From Pirellulaceae bacterium (GTDB lineage: Bacteria; Planctomycetota; Planctomycetia; Pirellulales; Pirellulaceae): 64,000 bases of DNA. The DNA lies in NCBI GenBank assembly GCA_023382975.1, contig JAHDXO010000005.1, positions 108,886-172,885 on the forward strand, read 5' to 3'. The notes beneath the pieces are model-generated. The model was not told the DNA's origin, searched no databases, and saw only the letters and a program-made list of their open reading frames with translations. This document shows positions 39,564-48,632 of this stretch, piece by piece. Position 1 is the first letter of the stretch; every line of letters begins with the position of its first letter. A program made the position numbers and the translations under genes.

Positions 39564-39932
39564 ATGCAAGTATTAGCTGCGGACCAACTTGTCGGAAAGA
39601 AATGCAAGCCGTGCGAAGGCGGGGTCGACGCATGCTCGTTGGACGAAGCGAGAGCACAACTGGACGGCCTGACAGGCTGGCGTCTAGTGCGCGATGGGCA
39701 GCGAATCCGCAAAGAGTGGATCGTGAAACACTTCCAGGCCGCGATGGATTTCTTCAATCGGGTGGCGGAGATCGCAGAGGAAGACGGGCACCATCCCGAT
39801 CTGCACTTGGAGGGCTATCGGAATGTAGCGATTGAACTTTGGACGCACGCGATCGGCGGACTCAGCGAGAACGACTTCATCCTGGCAGCAAAGATCGACC
39901 GCATTCCGATTGAGCTCAAGAAGCACGGATGA
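39564..39932 (+). CDS. Pterin-4a-carbinolamine dehydratase
   Basis: This 122-residue protein carries the family signature EEDGHHPDLHLEGYRNVAI and LWTHAIGGLSENDFILAAKI, with His76, His77 and His95 as the expected active-site histidines. The N-terminal ~25 residues (KKCKPCEGGVDAC) hold an extra Cys-rich stretch. AGGAG lies 8 bases before ATG 39564. The enzyme recycles the pterin cofactor of aromatic amino acid hydroxylases, or acts in molybdopterin-related steps. It ends one base from the convergent HtrA gene. Confidence 0.93.
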   Translation: MQVLAADQLVGKKCKPCEGGVDACSLDEARAQLDGLTGWRLVRDGQRIRKEWIVKHFQAAMDFFNRVAEIAEEDGHHPDLHLEGYRNVAIELWTHAIGGLSENDFILAAKIDRIPIELKKHG

Positions 39933-39933
39933 A

Positions 39934-41085
39934 CTACTCTTGTTCGAAATCGCCGCGGTCACCGACGCGGGCGGTTAGAGTCAGCGGTTTTCCGTCGCGA
40001 TAGAGCATGATCGCGATCTGTCGGTCGATGGGCAACAGGCTGATCAGGTTGACCAAGTGGTCGTCACCTTCGATCTCAGTGCCATCGACCTTCACGATGA
40101 TATCGCCGACCTGCAGGCGAGCACTCGCGGCCGGTGAATTGGGCGTGACATCGGTCACCATCGCTCCGCGGGTGATAGGCAGCCCCAGCTCGTTGGCCTG
40201 GGCGGCGGTGAAACGACGATCCAACCGCACGCCCAGGTAGGCGCGGCGGACGTTGCCACTCTGGACCAACTGTTCGGCGATGCGGACGAACATGTTGATC
40301 GGGATCGTGAATCCAATGCCTTCGCTACCTCCCGAGCTGCTGGCGATTGCCGTGTTAATTCCCACGACCTCGCCCCGCAAATTCAACAAGGGTCCCCCGC
40401 TGTTGCCCGGATTGATCGCGGCATCGGTCTGCAGGAAGTCCTGGTACTTCACGTCCCCGTTGCCCAGCTTCAAATCGCGGCGTCCCTTGGCGCTGATGAT
40501 TCCGTAGGTAACCGAGTGACTGAGGCCGAAGGGGCTGCCCACGGCAAGGACGAAATCGCCGATGTCCAGCGCGTCGCTGTTTCCAATCCTGGCCGGCACC
40601 AGATCGCGAGCTGAAACTTCCATGACGGCGACATCGGACAAGCGATCGGACCAAGCCCTGGTCGGATAAATGACGCGACCGTCGGACAACTGGATCTTGA
40701 TCTGGTTCAGTTCCGAGTCCTTGATGACGTGGCGGTTGGTGAGCACGAAGCGACGTTCCGTGAGTTCCACGATCACGCCCGAGCCCGCTTCTTCGACGGA
40801 TCGCCGAGCTGTCATGGCCACATTGGTTGGCGTCGTCTTCTTGGCCTCGATATGCACCACCGACGGCTTGACGAAGCGGACCACTTTCTTGAGCAGCGTT
40901 CCTTGGCGTTCGAGTTCGGCGACTTCCGCGGAGATCTCCGAGTACAACTGGCTCCGTTGGTCGACGCTGCTCCTCTCGCCGGATGGCGTTTGTGCCATCC
41001 CCTTCGGAGAACCGAGTGACAGGATGGCGAGCATCAGGAAAATTGCGGGGCGCCGGTCAGCGTGACCGGAATGGCGAAGGGTCAT
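39934..41085 (-). CDS. HtrA/DegP-type serine protease with one PDZ domain
   Basis: This 383-residue protein has an N-terminal signal peptide (AIFLMLAILSLGSPKGMAQ), then a trypsin-like domain with His119 (TNRHV), Asp151 (SDVAV) and Ser229 (GNSGGPLL), then one PDZ domain (~290-375). It should act in the periplasm in protein quality control. One PDZ rather than two resembles DegS and many planctomycete HtrAs. Confidence 0.93.
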   Translation of the reverse strand: MTLRHSGHADRRPAIFLMLAILSLGSPKGMAQTPSGERSSVDQRSQLYSEISAEVAELERQGTLLKKVVRFVKPSVVHIEAKKTTPTNVAMTARRSVEEAGSGVIVELTERRFVLTNRHVIKDSELNQIKIQLSDGRVIYPTRAWSDRLSDVAVMEVSARDLVPARIGNSDALDIGDFVLAVGSPFGLSHSVTYGIISAKGRRDLKLGNGDVKYQDFLQTDAAINPGNSGGPLLNLRGEVVGINTAIASSSGGSEGIGFTIPINMFVRIAEQLVQSGNVRRAYLGVRLDRRFTAAQANELGLPITRGAMVTDVTPNSPAASARLQVGDIIVKVDGTEIEGDDHLVNLISLLPIDRQIAIMLYRDGKPLTLTARVGDRGDFEQE

Positions 41086-41195
41086 CCGTCACTTCTCCGG
41101 AAAGTTCGCAGTACTCGCCATCGACGCGGCGTGTCGGACCGCGAAGTCCGTCAGCCGGTGTCTGCCGAGCAACAAGTTGCAGTGGCCCGCCACGA

Positions 41196-41642
41196 CTAGG
41201 TCACGTCGAGTTCGATGTCGCTGAGCATGACATCGGCGTCCAAGGGGGACGAATCGGCGACCCGCCCCCAGTTCCCCCCGCGTCGCACCGGTCCGACTTT
41301 TTCGGATTCGCGTTGGCAGCGAATGCACAGCGTCGCGTAGGGCAGGGCTTGAAGACGGGCCAAGGGAATCGTTTCGCCGCAATGGGCGCAATCCCCGTAC
41401 GAGCCTTCCCGCATGGTTTCCAGCGCAGTCTCGATGTTGGCCAATTCCCGGCTTTCCACCTCGGCCAACTGCGTGCTGATCTCGTCCTGCGCCGCGTCCA
41501 GCGCATAATCGATCACGTCTCCGCGTGTCTCCCCCCGCAACTCGTGCAACAAACTCAAGTCGCCGGCCAAGGCACTCCGCAAGGCGTCGCGCCGCTTGAG
41601 CAGAACTTTCCGCAAACTGGATATGGCTTCGTTTCGTGTCAT
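41196..41642 (-). CDS. DksA/TraR-like zinc-finger protein
   Basis: This 148-residue protein has a coiled-coil N-terminal half (VLLKRRDALRSALAG, QLAEVESRELANIETALET) and a four-cysteine zinc finger: Cys85, Cys88, Cys106 and Cys109 (CAHCGETIPLARLQ, LCIRC). DksA-type proteins enter the RNA polymerase secondary channel and modulate transcription. The start at 41642 has AGGATGAAAGAC just upstream; a longer frame to 41741 exists but has no ribosome site. Confidence 0.88.
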   Translation of the reverse strand: MTRNEAISSLRKVLLKRRDALRSALAGDLSLLHELRGETRGDVIDYALDAAQDEISTQLAEVESRELANIETALETMREGSYGDCAHCGETIPLARLQALPYATLCIRCQRESEKVGPVRRGGNWGRVADSSPLDADVMLSDIELDVT

Positions 41643-42196
41643 GTCTTTCATCCTGATCTGAGAGTTGGGACCCGAATCGAACTGGCCCGATCGGACCGAC
41701 ATGGACGGGTCGCTGGACACACCCCCCGGGAGGAACCGCAATCAGCGGTGACCACGTGGAGGATGCTATCACTGCGGCACGGAAGTATAGGAACGTCCGC
41801 GGCGCGGGGAAGTCGCGAATTGGATTTCTCTGCCAGCCGTCCTGACTGATCGTTTTACGGTTTCTGTAACTAGTTGTTCGGAAAGACCTTGCGAAAAACT
41901 GGAAATCGGACAACCACGTGGACGTTTTTCCCCGCGAAAGTGGACACTTCGCCCGCGGTGGAACCATCGTCGCGGGATCGTTGTCCCCCGCCGCAATTTC
42001 GGAATCTTCAATTGCTTTCGGATAATCGGCATAATCGGCTCTCGGGTACAGCGAATCTCGGCAGAAAACGCAGGGAATATGCACTTTGTCCGCTGTTGCT
42101 TTGACCCGAGTTGGATTTTGAGCTAAGTCATCTGTAGGTCGCGGGGTGTCGCCGGCTGGCACGTCTGCATTAGCCAACTCATGCGGCTTGGGGGTG
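41643..42196. other. 554-bp intergenic gap, nothing named
   Basis: Both strands were read. The open frames here (for example 41769-42032 and 41874-42104) have codon composition unlike the neighbours and no ribosome sites, so I treat them as chance. No repeat family seen elsewhere in the window occurs here. The gap is long for this genome and could hold the divergent promoters of the flanking genes. Confidence 0.5.
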
Positions 42197-43162
42197 ATGG
42201 AAGTGCTTCAAGGGATTCCGCAGACACGAGTGCATTTGATGCGCGACGAGTTGAATCGTCTGCGTCACGACTTAACCGACGTTTGGCAGCGACTGGAAGA
42301 CCTTCAGCAGTTGTTGGATGACGAATGCCTTGCCAAAGGGCATCCGTCCACGGAACATTCCGCCGAGGAGAGTCCACTGGCCGAAGTTCCATCCGTCCCG
42401 ACGACACCGTTCAACACGTCTGCCCTCGACGATTTGCAACTCGAGCCAACCGCCGAGATGGATGCGCTGCTTGCCGACGACACGGACACCGAAACGATGG
42501 TCGACGCCGGGCCGGCTGATTCAGCCGACGAGTTCCACGCCTCTTACCCGGCGAGTGACGAGGACCAAGCGATCCGCGATTACTTGGAACGACTACTCGA
42601 ACGGGTCAGTGCAGAACGTCCGGCGCGGACGGTCCCGTTGGCCAGCGACGACTCAGCCAGCGAGTCGCTCCCGGTCGATGACGAAATGGCGGGCATTGGG
42701 TCGCGAGTGCCTGAAACGGTTGAAATCCCGGAGGACGATTCCGCTTCGTTTGAAGATCAACCAGCGGTTGCCAAGTCAACGAACGAAGAATCTCGCCGCC
42801 GCAGCAGCAGTTCGACCACCAAGTGCGGTCGCAGTGGCGACGAGCTTGCAGCGACCGACCTTCGGGCAATGCGCGCCCTCGCCAACGTCGCCGCGCAAAC
42901 CGTGATCATGGAGTTCGAAAGCAAGAAGCACGCGAAACTGGCGTTGGACAAGCTGTTGGTCATGCTGGTCTGCTTGCCTTGCGGCCTGCTCCTGCTGTAC
43001 TGGTATTCGGTCCACCGGCTAGGGCTAACCTACATCGCGGCCAGCATTGCCTTTTTCGCCGTGGCCCTGTGGGGCTGCCAAGCGATCAAGTTCTTCGCCA
43101 AGGTTCTCGCCGCCCGTGTTTCGCTCGCACGTCTGTGGCAAGACCGGGACACGCCGCGTTGA
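42197..43162 (+). CDS. Coiled-coil and acidic protein with two C-terminal membrane helices
   Basis: This 321-residue protein starts with a helix (DELNRLRHDLTDVWQRLEDL), has a long acidic low-complexity middle (~60-230), then LANVAAQTVIMEFESKKHAK, and ends with two membrane helices (LLVMLVCLPCGLLLLYWYSV and LTYIAASIAFFAVALWG). I do not recognise it. The start is ATG 42197 after GGGGGTG, and upstream codons are not preferred. The layout suggests a membrane anchor with a large cytoplasmic or periplasmic acidic tether. Confidence 0.7.
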   Translation: MEVLQGIPQTRVHLMRDELNRLRHDLTDVWQRLEDLQQLLDDECLAKGHPSTEHSAEESPLAEVPSVPTTPFNTSALDDLQLEPTAEMDALLADDTDTETMVDAGPADSADEFHASYPASDEDQAIRDYLERLLERVSAERPARTVPLASDDSASESLPVDDEMAGIGSRVPETVEIPEDDSASFEDQPAVAKSTNEESRRRSSSSTTKCGRSGDELAATDLRAMRALANVAAQTVIMEFESKKHAKLALDKLLVMLVCLPCGLLLLYWYSVHRLGLTYIAASIAFFAVALWGCQAIKFFAKVLAARVSLARLWQDRDTPR

Positions 43163-43282
43163 CCCGAATAACCGTCTGGATTTCAGCGTTTGCCCAGCAG
43201 TTCGGAACGTAATGCCTCGGCTAGTTCACGCGCTTCGTAAGTCTCGCGTGGTATCTCGATTCTCCAGCGCCGACGATCGGCG

Positions 43283-43945
43283 TCAGCGGGCCGCTCCGGC
43301 GGGCGAATCGGCGTCCATCATGCGCACGCCATCGCAGTCCGTCAGCTTGCCGGTCTCCCGGTCCCAGACGCGAGTCCGCACACTCAACCGGTGTTCCTTG
43401 CCGTGGCAATCGGTGCAGACCTGTTCCGGCGACGTTTTGGCGAGAAACTCCTCGTGCGAATGCTCCTTGGCCAGTTCCTCGTACGGATGGCATTCCATGC
43501 ACGTGACGTTGATCCAAGGCTTCGGCCACATGATTTCCGGTGGCGTCAAACCGTCTTCGTCCGCGCTGTGCTCGTCGGACATGCCGTGGCACAATTCGCA
43601 TCCCACTCCCATCGGCAGATGGAACTTCGTCAGCTCTTCTTCCTGGTAATTCGCATGGCAAACGTAGCAATAGGAATTGTCGGCCGGTTCGGGTTGGGCC
43701 GATTCTTCGAGTTTCGCCCAAGCGCCCTGGAGAAGGTTGGTGCCGGTAAAGACATCCTCATCAACTTCCGGCCTTTCGGACGCTGCGGCGGCGGGCGTCA
43801 CGACCGATGCCTCTTCGCCTTCAAGCATCTGGACGGCCGTGGCGGCCGAGGTCTCGTCGCTCCCGCCGGCTTGGCAGCCCGCCAAGCCCGCGGCGAATAG
43901 CAACACGCCGCTCCATCGAAAGAGAACTCCCCAACCACCATGCAT
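43283..43945 (-). CDS. Tetrahaem c-type cytochrome lipoprotein
   Basis: This 220-residue lipoprotein has lipobox LAGC at residue 24, followed by four haem-binding CxxCH motifs: CYVCH (93-97), CELCH (116-120), CMECH (149-153) and CTDCH (177-181). Several extra histidines (KFHLPMG, DEHSADE, EHSHEEF) could be distal ligands. It probably works in periplasmic electron transfer. It has no obvious redox partner next to it in this window. Confidence 0.88.
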   Translation of the reverse strand: MHGGWGVLFRWSGVLLFAAGLAGCQAGGSDETSAATAVQMLEGEEASVVTPAAAASERPEVDEDVFTGTNLLQGAWAKLEESAQPEPADNSYCYVCHANYQEEELTKFHLPMGVGCELCHGMSDEHSADEDGLTPPEIMWPKPWINVTCMECHPYEELAKEHSHEEFLAKTSPEQVCTDCHGKEHRLSVRTRVWDRETGKLTDCDGVRMMDADSPAGAAR

Positions 43946-43991
43946 CGCGATGCCCTTTCGAGAATTTGCGCCGTCCGACGGCGGTGCGTCT

Positions 43992-45113
43992 CTAAACGTA
44001 TTCCCAGTCCTTCAACCACTGGTAGTTGCCTGGGAGACAGGCCCAGGCTCGTTGGCTCGCCTGCTGCAATTCGGCTTGTTCGGCGAGGTCCAGTTGCCTC
44101 CGTTCTTTGACGGCGCGGGCCGCGTTGTCGACCTGAGCGGGGCTGATCAAGCCGGGAATCGGGGCCGTAATCGCTGGGTTGCCCAGGATATAGCGCAAGG
44201 CCATGCGGGCGATGCGGTTGTCCTCTTCGACGTGCGGGCCGTCAGGCGAGCCGTCGCCCTTGAACAGCGAATTGCTGGCAAACGGCTTGATGCCCAGTAT
44301 CCCGACGTCCAGCTTCCGCGCCGTGTCCAGCATACTATCCTCGGGCAGCGTCTTGGTGTTCGAGGTGTACGGAACGCAGATCATCTGGACGATGTCGGGA
44401 TAGGTCTCCATCAGCATCTTGGCCCACGTGCGGTCGTGCGTCGACAGCCCCGTGAATCGGCACAGCCCCTGCTGCCGGGCCTTGTCCAGCGCGGTGATCA
44501 TCGCCTCGACGTCCGCTTCGGAATGCCGTCCCCCGCGTTCCAACGCCATCAACCGCCAGATATCGGCGTATTCGACGTGGCAGCGTTTCAATCCGGCCTT
44601 GAACAGTTCCAGCAACTTGTCTGCTTGGCGGTTCTCGGGCGGCCGGAGTTCACTGCGAGGATGCGAGTAGGCTAGGTACATCGCGTCGCGCCGGCCTTCG
44701 AGCACCTTGTAGTACACCTCCGGCTCCGAATCGCCTGCTAGGTCGATCAAGTTGATTCCCACCTCGATGCACCGGCTGACCACGTCGTAGCGGTTCTTCA
44801 GGAACGGCCCCATCAGATCCTCGCCGGGCGCGTTGTAAGCATCCAGCGGACCATCGGCGGGGATCACCTTGTCGATCCGCTTCCAGTGCCCGCCCAGACA
44901 CACCGCGGAAACCCACAGGCCCGTCTTGCCCAACCGGCGATACTCCATGTCCGGATGGTAGCTGCGGGTCTTCTTGACCTCTGCCGCGACCTCCTCGGCG
45001 GCGGCCTGGGCGGAATCCGGCGCGGCAACGATCGTCGCTCCGGCCGCGGTGACGGCAGCCGTAGCCGCAGTATCCCTGATGAACAGACGCCGAGAAACTC
45101 GCTGGTGGTGCAT
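43992..45113 (-). CDS. Tat-exported aldo/keto reductase
   Basis: This 373-residue protein begins with a twin-arginine leader (SRRLFIRDTAATAAVTAAGA, cleavage near AQAAAEE). An aldo/keto reductase barrel follows (YRRLGKTGLWVSAVCLGG, NLIDLAGDSEPEVYYKVLE). The catalytic tyrosine, aspartate, lysine and histidine set is only partly recognisable, so activity is uncertain. The start at 45113 lies in the gap after the gene at 45140-46024, on the same strand with 26 bp between them, so they form an operon. Confidence 0.85.
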   Translation of the reverse strand: MHHQRVSRRLFIRDTAATAAVTAAGATIVAAPDSAQAAAEEVAAEVKKTRSYHPDMEYRRLGKTGLWVSAVCLGGHWKRIDKVIPADGPLDAYNAPGEDLMGPFLKNRYDVVSRCIEVGINLIDLAGDSEPEVYYKVLEGRRDAMYLAYSHPRSELRPPENRQADKLLELFKAGLKRCHVEYADIWRLMALERGGRHSEADVEAMITALDKARQQGLCRFTGLSTHDRTWAKMLMETYPDIVQMICVPYTSNTKTLPEDSMLDTARKLDVGILGIKPFASNSLFKGDGSPDGPHVEEDNRIARMALRYILGNPAITAPIPGLISPAQVDNAARAVKERRQLDLAEQAELQQASQRAWACLPGNYQWLKDWEYV

Positions 45114-45139
45114 TTCTCTTCCTCTCGTTGTTGAGTGAA

Positions 45140-46024
45140 TCACCGGTAGGTCGCCAACGCTGCCTCGTCGCCCAGCTTCTCCAGCAGGCTCTTCAAGCCG
45201 TCCAGATTCGCTCGCAAAGCGACCTCGGCGTCGACGCCGTCGCGATGGTCCAGAATGCCAATCGTCCCCGCATAACCGCTCTCGCGAATGGTCTTCAACA
45301 TGGCCAGATCGTGCTGGCCCTGCCCGACCGGCAGGATCTTCGGCTTCTCGCCGTCGTTCATCCCGTTCAGGTTCAAGCAGAACAGATACGGTTGCATCAG
45401 CGCCAGCACTTCGGCAAAGTCGGCGATATGACCGTGCCCGTGGTGCAGATTGTAGACGATGCCGACATGCTCCGCGTTCTGGTTGGTGCGCAGCCACTTG
45501 GCGACCGCCGTCAGATTGGCCGGCTCGCCGGACCACCCCCCGTGATTGTAAAGCGCCAGCTTGCAGCCCAGTTGCCGAGTCTGCTCGACCAACGGCAGCA
45601 ATCGCCGCGCCGCCTCTTCGACCTTCTGCTCCTGCGTTCCTTCGGCCGGCGCTTGCATCATCGTCCAGAACTGAGGCCGGATGCCGTGCTTCTCGATCAG
45701 TGGCATGAACTCGGGATGAGTGCCCCAGAACGCAAAGAACTCGATCCCGCGTTGTTTGGTCTGCAGGATCTCGTCCTCGAAAGTCGGCACGTGTTGTTGG
45801 CGCCAATCGTAAGCCAGTTTGCCGATGCCTAACTGAACGAGCATCTCCGCCCGCTCCGTCGGCGTTCGGTTCTTGGCATCGAACGGCACGATGCACCAAG
45901 CCACCAGGTTGTTCCTGGCAAACACGCTCGCCGCCATCGGTTCCGCCGCCGCCAGCGGATCGAAAGCCGACACGGCAAGTGCAACACAAACCGTCAGAAG
46001 CAACAGATACGTCCGCATGGCCAT
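45140..46024 (-). CDS. Secreted xylose-isomerase-like TIM-barrel protein
   Basis: This 294-residue protein has a signal peptide (LLLLTVCVALAVSAFDPLAA). The body resembles sugar phosphate isomerase/epimerase TIM barrels (GCKLALYNHGGWSGEPANLT, GIVYNLHHGHGHIADFAEVL, CLNLNGM, GILDHRDGVDAEVAL). Export signals on this fold are common in planctomycetes. It precedes the Tat-exported reductase in one operon, suggesting a joint role in extracytoplasmic sugar metabolism. Confidence 0.85.
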   Translation of the reverse strand: MAMRTYLLLLTVCVALAVSAFDPLAAAEPMAASVFARNNLVAWCIVPFDAKNRTPTERAEMLVQLGIGKLAYDWRQQHVPTFEDEILQTKQRGIEFFAFWGTHPEFMPLIEKHGIRPQFWTMMQAPAEGTQEQKVEEAARRLLPLVEQTRQLGCKLALYNHGGWSGEPANLTAVAKWLRTNQNAEHVGIVYNLHHGHGHIADFAEVLALMQPYLFCLNLNGMNDGEKPKILPVGQGQHDLAMLKTIRESGYAGTIGILDHRDGVDAEVALRANLDGLKSLLEKLGDEAALATYR

Positions 46025-46198
46025 ACTCCTTCAGTGTTTATTGTGGAGTTCGGCACCATCATAACCCTGGATCGCTCAAGCGGCAAGCGAAATCAGGAAA
46101 GCGGGAGCACCCACCTCGGCTTGTCCGCGACTACCGGGTGAGTTAGTCTCATGCTGTTTCCGCCGGGGCCGCTTCACACTCCTTCCGAGAATCGTGCG

Positions 46199-47530
46199 AT
46201 GGACCACAGCCGCGAAACCTACGATGTCTTCCTGTGCCACAACAGCGACGACAAGCCGGTGGTCCGCCAACTGCGGGACGAACTCCAGAAACGCGAGATT
46301 CGAACGTGGTTCGACGAGGACCAACTGATCCCCGGCCGGCCTTGGCAGGAGGCTTTGGAACGAGCGATCCAGTCCATCAAGGCGGCTGCCATCTGCGTTG
46401 GCGCCAGCGGGTTCGCCCCGTGGCAGAACCAGGAGATGCGGGCGTACCTCCAACAATTCGTCAATCGGAACGCCGCCGTGATTCCCGTGCTGCTTTCGGG
46501 CGCGCCAAAGAGGCCGGAGTTGCCCGTGTTCTTGCAAGCCTTCACCTGGGTCGATCTCCACGATGGGATCACCGACGTAGGGCTCCACCGCCTGATCTGC
46601 GGAATCCGCGGAACGCCGCCAGGAGAGACGCCGATGGTTCCCCGCGGGATGTCTCCTGACGGGATTCTGAATGGTCCAATTGGCGCGGATGACGCATCGT
46701 TGGCCTCGAAGGGTTTTTTCGTTCCCGAACCGGGCGATCCCGACGAACTCTTGCCGCGGATCGTGCAGTTCCTGCACGAGTTGCCTGAAGACGCTCCGGA
46801 ACTGCACGACGAGATCATCCGTGCATTGCGCTCCGAGTTCCCGGAGTTGCCGAAGCAAAACAAGGACGGCAAGCCCGTCGATCTTGTGCAGGTGATCGAC
46901 CGCAAAGGTCTACACCCGGTTCTCGAAGCCTTGTATTGCTGGCTGGACCGCGGTCTTCGTCCCCGGATTTCGGCCGACGGCTGGCGCGAAGTGCTGACCC
47001 ACTTGGTCGTGCTGGCGGCGGCCAAAGCTTGGTTGCGACAGGCGCGCGACGAGCGAGATCGCGGCGGAATCGTCGCGGTGCGAGACGAGGGATATCCGCT
47101 GCAGCCCCTTTCCGCGGCGGTTCTGGTTTCGGGGTTGTTCGACGTCGCGGTCCATCTGGAGGGAAACCGGCCGACTGGCTACGTGGAAGTCAGCGTTAGC
47201 ACGGGAAGCAAAGGGTACGATGTGGAAGACCGCTACCACGAGTTGCGGAACTTTCTTCACAGTCAATTCGAGAAACACTTGAAGCGGGGCTCACCGTCGC
47301 TGAACGACGACGCCATCAAGGAGATGCTTCGCTCGGCCGTGGGGCAAAGGAGGCCGCTGTTCATGATCCTGCCCGGCGACGACGCGTTGGCGGAAACCGT
47401 CAGCGGGCGTTTGGAGGGCCTGCTGACAGTGCTCCAGGAGCAGGCCACCGCCCCGCGCGTGCTGGACGAGTCCCTGCGCCTGGTCAAGAACATTCAAGAC
47501 CTGCTCGATAAGCTTCAGCCCGCTTCATAA
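46199..47530 (+). CDS. TIR-domain effector of a MoxR-linked conflict system
   Basis: This 443-residue protein opens with a TIR domain (TYDVFLCHNSDDKPVVRQLR, then TWFDEDQLIPGRPWQEALER). Glu79 in WQNQEMRAYL matches the catalytic glutamate of NAD-cleaving TIRs. The middle has a small helical region (~200-260) that may be an adaptor. The C-terminal ~180 residues are a large domain resembling the effector-associated (VMAP-like) partners of MoxR-vWA systems; this is inferred from position and pattern. It starts at ATG 46199, because the TIR fold begins there. It is first in the operon with the next two genes, 31 bp before the MoxR gene. Confidence 0.82.
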   Translation: MDHSRETYDVFLCHNSDDKPVVRQLRDELQKREIRTWFDEDQLIPGRPWQEALERAIQSIKAAAICVGASGFAPWQNQEMRAYLQQFVNRNAAVIPVLLSGAPKRPELPVFLQAFTWVDLHDGITDVGLHRLICGIRGTPPGETPMVPRGMSPDGILNGPIGADDASLASKGFFVPEPGDPDELLPRIVQFLHELPEDAPELHDEIIRALRSEFPELPKQNKDGKPVDLVQVIDRKGLHPVLEALYCWLDRGLRPRISADGWREVLTHLVVLAAAKAWLRQARDERDRGGIVAVRDEGYPLQPLSAAVLVSGLFDVAVHLEGNRPTGYVEVSVSTGSKGYDVEDRYHELRNFLHSQFEKHLKRGSPSLNDDAIKEMLRSAVGQRRPLFMILPGDDALAETVSGRLEGLLTVLQEQATAPRVLDESLRLVKNIQDLLDKLQPAS

Positions 47531-47561
47531 GATCGCCAACGAATTTTCGGAGATCGCTGCC

Positions 47562-48632
47562 ATGACGACCGAGTCGCCCCGAACGCCGATGACCGCCGAG
47601 CATTTCCAGCCGGTGCCCGACCAGCCGTACTCGCTGCCGCGGATGGATGCGTGGCCCCAGTCGGTGCATGTCTACGACGAAGCGAGCGTCTGGGCCGTCA
47701 GGACCGCGCTGGCCGCGAACCGGCCGCTGCTGATCTCGGGCGAGCCGGGGATCGGCAAGAGCCAACTGGCCCGCGCCGTCGCGGCCTACTTCCACGTTCC
47801 CTTCCTGCCTCTTGTCGTCCATGCGCGTTCCGAGTGCAGCGATCTGCTGTACCAGTCCGATCCCGTGTCCCGTTTGGCCCAGGCTCAGGTGCTCGGACAC
47901 GCCTCGGACAAATCCAACTGGCGCGAACTGCTGGCCGAGGATCGCTTCGTGCGTCCGGGGGCGCTGTGGTGGGCCTTCGATTGGGCCTCGGCTGCCCAGC
48001 AGGCCAGACGATGGTGCCGGGTCTGCGGAACGGATCCCATTGCGGTGAAGAAGGGCCCATGCTGCGAAGCCTGCTGCGAACCGCTTTGCCCGACTCAGCC
48101 GCCGTGGCAACCGGGCGAGGGCTGCGTTGTGCTGATCGACGAGATCGACAAGGCGGATTCCGAATTCCCCAACGGTCTGCTGGAAAGCCTCGGCAACATC
48201 GGGTTCTTCGTCGCGCCGACCCGCAAACCGGTGACGCTCGTCGGCCGGCCGCCGCTGTTGGCCATCACGACCAACCGGGAACGGGAACTGCCCGCCGCGT
48301 TCATCCGCCGATGCCTGGTGCTGTCGATGTCCTTTCCTCCCGATCGAGAGAGGCAAACCGAGGAGGAGTTTCTGGTCGCCCGAGGCAAGACACATTTCGG
48401 CGAGGATCTGTCGGACGACGTCTACACGGCTGTGGCCGGTCTGGTGCTGAAGGAACGAAAACGCCAGAAAGACGAACTGCATCGTCCCGGCGCCGCCGAG
48501 TATCTGGACATCCTCCGGGCGCTGTTCGAACTGTACAAGCCTTTCCGCGAAGCGCGTCAGAAACAACTCGACGCCCTGGAACAAGTCGCCCAGTTCTCGC
48601 TGCGAAAGCAGACCGGGAGTTTGGTGACATGA
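47562..48632 (+). CDS. MoxR-type AAA ATPase with Cys-rich insert
   Basis: This 356-residue AAA ATPase has Walker A (SGEPGIGKSQLA, residues 59-70) and Walker B (VVLIDEIDKAD) near 187-197. Between them lies an unusual insert with six or more cysteines (WCRVCGT and CCEACCEPLCP), which looks like a metal-binding ribbon. MoxR ATPases typically act with vWA proteins. The next gene overlaps through ATGA at 48629-48632, so both are coupled. The frame that starts far upstream in the next gene's phase is a shadow of this gene. Confidence 0.9.
   Translation: MTTESPRTPMTAEHFQPVPDQPYSLPRMDAWPQSVHVYDEASVWAVRTALAANRPLLISGEPGIGKSQLARAVAAYFHVPFLPLVVHARSECSDLLYQSDPVSRLAQAQVLGHASDKSNWRELLAEDRFVRPGALWWAFDWASAAQQARRWCRVCGTDPIAVKKGPCCEACCEPLCPTQPPWQPGEGCVVLIDEIDKADSEFPNGLLESLGNIGFFVAPTRKPVTLVGRPPLLAITTNRERELPAAFIRRCLVLSMSFPPDRERQTEEEFLVARGKTHFGEDLSDDVYTAVAGLVLKERKRQKDELHRPGAAEYLDILRALFELYKPFREARQKQLDALEQVAQFSLRKQTGSLVT

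Noticed and set aside
47651-48628. N-terminal extension of the vWA-like/FGE protein through the MoxR gene
   Set aside because: The extension is the MoxR gene read in the wrong frame. ATG 48629 overlaps the MoxR stop and begins normal coding sequence.
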